Below, piece after piece: positions 6,396-7,444 of a stretch of 7,444 bases of DNA. This DNA comes from Armatimonadota bacterium. GTDB taxonomy: Bacteria; Armatimonadota; Armatimonadia; Armatimonadales; Armatimonadaceae. Made by a program: the position numbers and the translations under genes. Location of the stretch: positions 1 to 7,444 of the forward strand of contig JAURHZ010000112.1 of NCBI GenBank assembly GCA_030833025.1, read 5' to 3'. The number at the start of each line of letters is the position of its first letter. Positions within the stretch are counted from its first letter, which is position 1. Below the pieces are notes generated by a model. It did not search any database and was not told the DNA's origin. It worked only from the letters and a program-made list of their open reading frames with translations.

Positions 6396-6959
6396 ATGTC
6401 CGATTCCAGAGTCAACCCGTTGCGCACACTCATCCTTGCTTATTCGCCATTAGAAGGAAACGAGCAGGAACACCACGCCGCGATGCTTGCATTTCTTGAA
6501 AACACGGCCAATCCATTGTCGCGCGATACCCCCGAGGGGCATATCACTGCGAGCTGTCTTGCCATTCACCCGATAGATGCATCGATGGTCGTGCTCTGGC
6601 ACAAAAAGATTGGTCGCTGGCTGCAGCCTGGTGGGCATGTGGAAGACACGGATGCGAATGTTGCGCATGCATCCCTGCGCGAGCTCTGCGAAGAAACGGG
6701 AGCGAGCGCTACCGACATTGACACGTTCCTCGGCATCGTTGACATCGATGTACACCCAATTCCAACCCACAAAGACCAGCCGGAGCACCTCCACTATGAT
6801 GTCCGATTTGGTTTTGTGATGTCCACGACGTGGGAGCCGGGGGAGGGTTCGCAGTGGATGCCCGCTGAACAGGTGGAGGCAACACTGGACCCTCCCACAG
6901 CACGGCTTGGGCGGAAGGTGTTGGCGCTGCGAAAGCAGGAGACTACTTCTTCGGGCTAA
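6396..6959 (+). CDS. Nudix hydrolase
   Basis: Nudix enzymes cleave nucleoside diphosphates linked to another moiety, such as damaged nucleotides, dinucleoside polyphosphates or ADP-ribose, using Mg2+ bound by the Nudix box. This 187-residue protein contains WLQPGGHVEDTDANVAHASL followed by RELCEETGAS. The RExxEExG core with its metal-binding Glu residues is intact. The first half is one residue longer than the textbook GX5EX7REUXEEXGU spacing and has Asp where the first Glu is expected; the GGHVE..D variant is, as I recall it, common in a Nudix subgroup of about this length that also has the later 'HYDVRFGFVM' strand seen here. Substrate cannot be assigned. The N-terminal 50 residues or so are helical and not clearly part of the Nudix core. 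The start has no ribosome-binding site (see the adjacent -10 element). Its last 17 bases overlap the end of the opposing phosphoesterase gene. Confidence 0.88.
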   Translation: MSDSRVNPLRTLILAYSPLEGNEQEHHAAMLAFLENTANPLSRDTPEGHITASCLAIHPIDASMVVLWHKKIGRWLQPGGHVEDTDANVAHASLRELCEETGASATDIDTFLGIVDIDVHPIPTHKDQPEHLHYDVRFGFVMSTTWEPGEGSQWMPAEQVEATLDPPTARLGRKVLALRKQETTSSG

Positions 6960-7444
6960 TCGTAAACTCGTGCGCCTTTTCTGGCTTGCCCCTATCGGTA
7001 CGCAAGAAGGTAAATGTCGCCTTGTCTGGAGCGACATCAACGTGCATCACGCCTGCACCCGGCAGAATCGTGCCGGTGGTGTAGCCGTACTCCGCAGCGC
7101 TCCCGATCGCACCACCACGGCCATGGCTGGGCTGAGGAAGCTCTTGGTAGATGATGCCATCCTTGGTTTGATGCGCATAGACATGGTCGTGTCCGTGGAA
7201 GACTGCGCTGACTTTGTACTTGACGAGCAGCTGGTGAATCGGCATCGTCCAGCCGGGACGCTTTTCGGCAAAAACATCTTTGCCATCGGCATCCTTGCCG
7301 CCCCACTCGTAGCCATCCGCGCCTTCGACCCCACCGCGGCTGTCTTTGCCAAGACCACCAACGAGGTTGTGGATGAAGACAAACTTATACGCCGCCTTGC
7401 TTTCCCGCAGGGTTGCTTCAAGCCATTTGTGCTGCTCTGCACCA
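6943..7444 (-). CDS. Calcineurin-like metallophosphoesterase, C-terminal part (5' end outside window)
   Basis: The frame is open from the right edge to a TAG at 6943, giving 166 visible residues; an internal Met at 7245 is not the real start because family sequence continues upstream of it. The visible part begins with EQHKWLEATLRESKAAYKFVF, the usual 'Q..WL...L' helix leading to the metal-binding His strand (FIHN). A loop rich in Gly and Asp follows, then AVFHGHDHVYAHQ, which carries the GHDH motif supplying two metal ligands of the dinuclear centre. The N-terminal DxH, GDxxD and GNHD motifs would lie outside the window. Substrate and location cannot be assigned; many relatives are secreted, but the N-terminus is not visible. 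The stop codon lies inside the 3' end of the convergent Nudix gene, and no terminator hairpin is visible. Confidence 0.88.
   Translation of the reverse strand, partial: GAEQHKWLEATLRESKAAYKFVFIHNLVGGLGKDSRGGVEGADGYEWGGKDADGKDVFAEKRPGWTMPIHQLLVKYKVSAVFHGHDHVYAHQTKDGIIYQELPQPSHGRGGAIGSAAEYGYTTGTILPGAGVMHVDVAPDKATFTFLRTDRGKPEKAHEFTISPKK

Overview
This is an ordinary-looking bacterial chromosomal segment with nine protein-coding genes packed on both strands. I see no RNA gene, CRISPR array, insertion sequence, integrase or phage gene. The genes are mostly housekeeping: Ppx/GppA phosphatase, RecX, enolase, PurT and a Nudix hydrolase. One predicted secreted protein carries a PEP-CTERM sorting signal (PEP motif, hydrophobic stretch, Arg-rich tail). 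That signal is known from exosortase-bearing, mostly Gram-negative-type bacteria, so the host is probably diderm and environmental. The phylum cannot be fixed from this window; Armatimonadota or a similar group is a guess only.

Layout: the 3' part of a ppx/gppA-like gene (+) runs in from the left edge. It converges, with a 12-base gap, on a minus-strand block read right to left: PEP-CTERM protein gene, a strong hairpin terminator, recX, and a CE4-like polysaccharide deacetylase homologue. A divergent intergenic region of about 250 bases then leads to a plus-strand isochorismatase-family hydrolase. This converges on enolase (-), with a terminator hairpin between them. Upstream of enolase on the same strand is purT (-). 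A short divergent region separates purT from a Nudix hydrolase (+), whose 3' end overlaps by 17 bases the end of a metallophosphoesterase gene (-) that runs off the right edge.

How the genes relate: recX and the deacetylase homologue are almost certainly co-transcribed. They are three bases apart and in the same frame, with only a TAA and one codon between them. Enolase (glycolysis) and PurT (formate-dependent purine synthesis) are core metabolism. Enolase has its own perfect TATAAT -10 box, so it need not depend on purT transcription. The other neighbours show no clear functional link.

The points most worth a second look are the deacetylase homologue, in which the first metal-binding His of the HxxxH motif is Gln; its in-frame junction to recX; the terminator placed just before recX; and a Nudix gene that looks leaderless. 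I found no convincing new multi-gene system.
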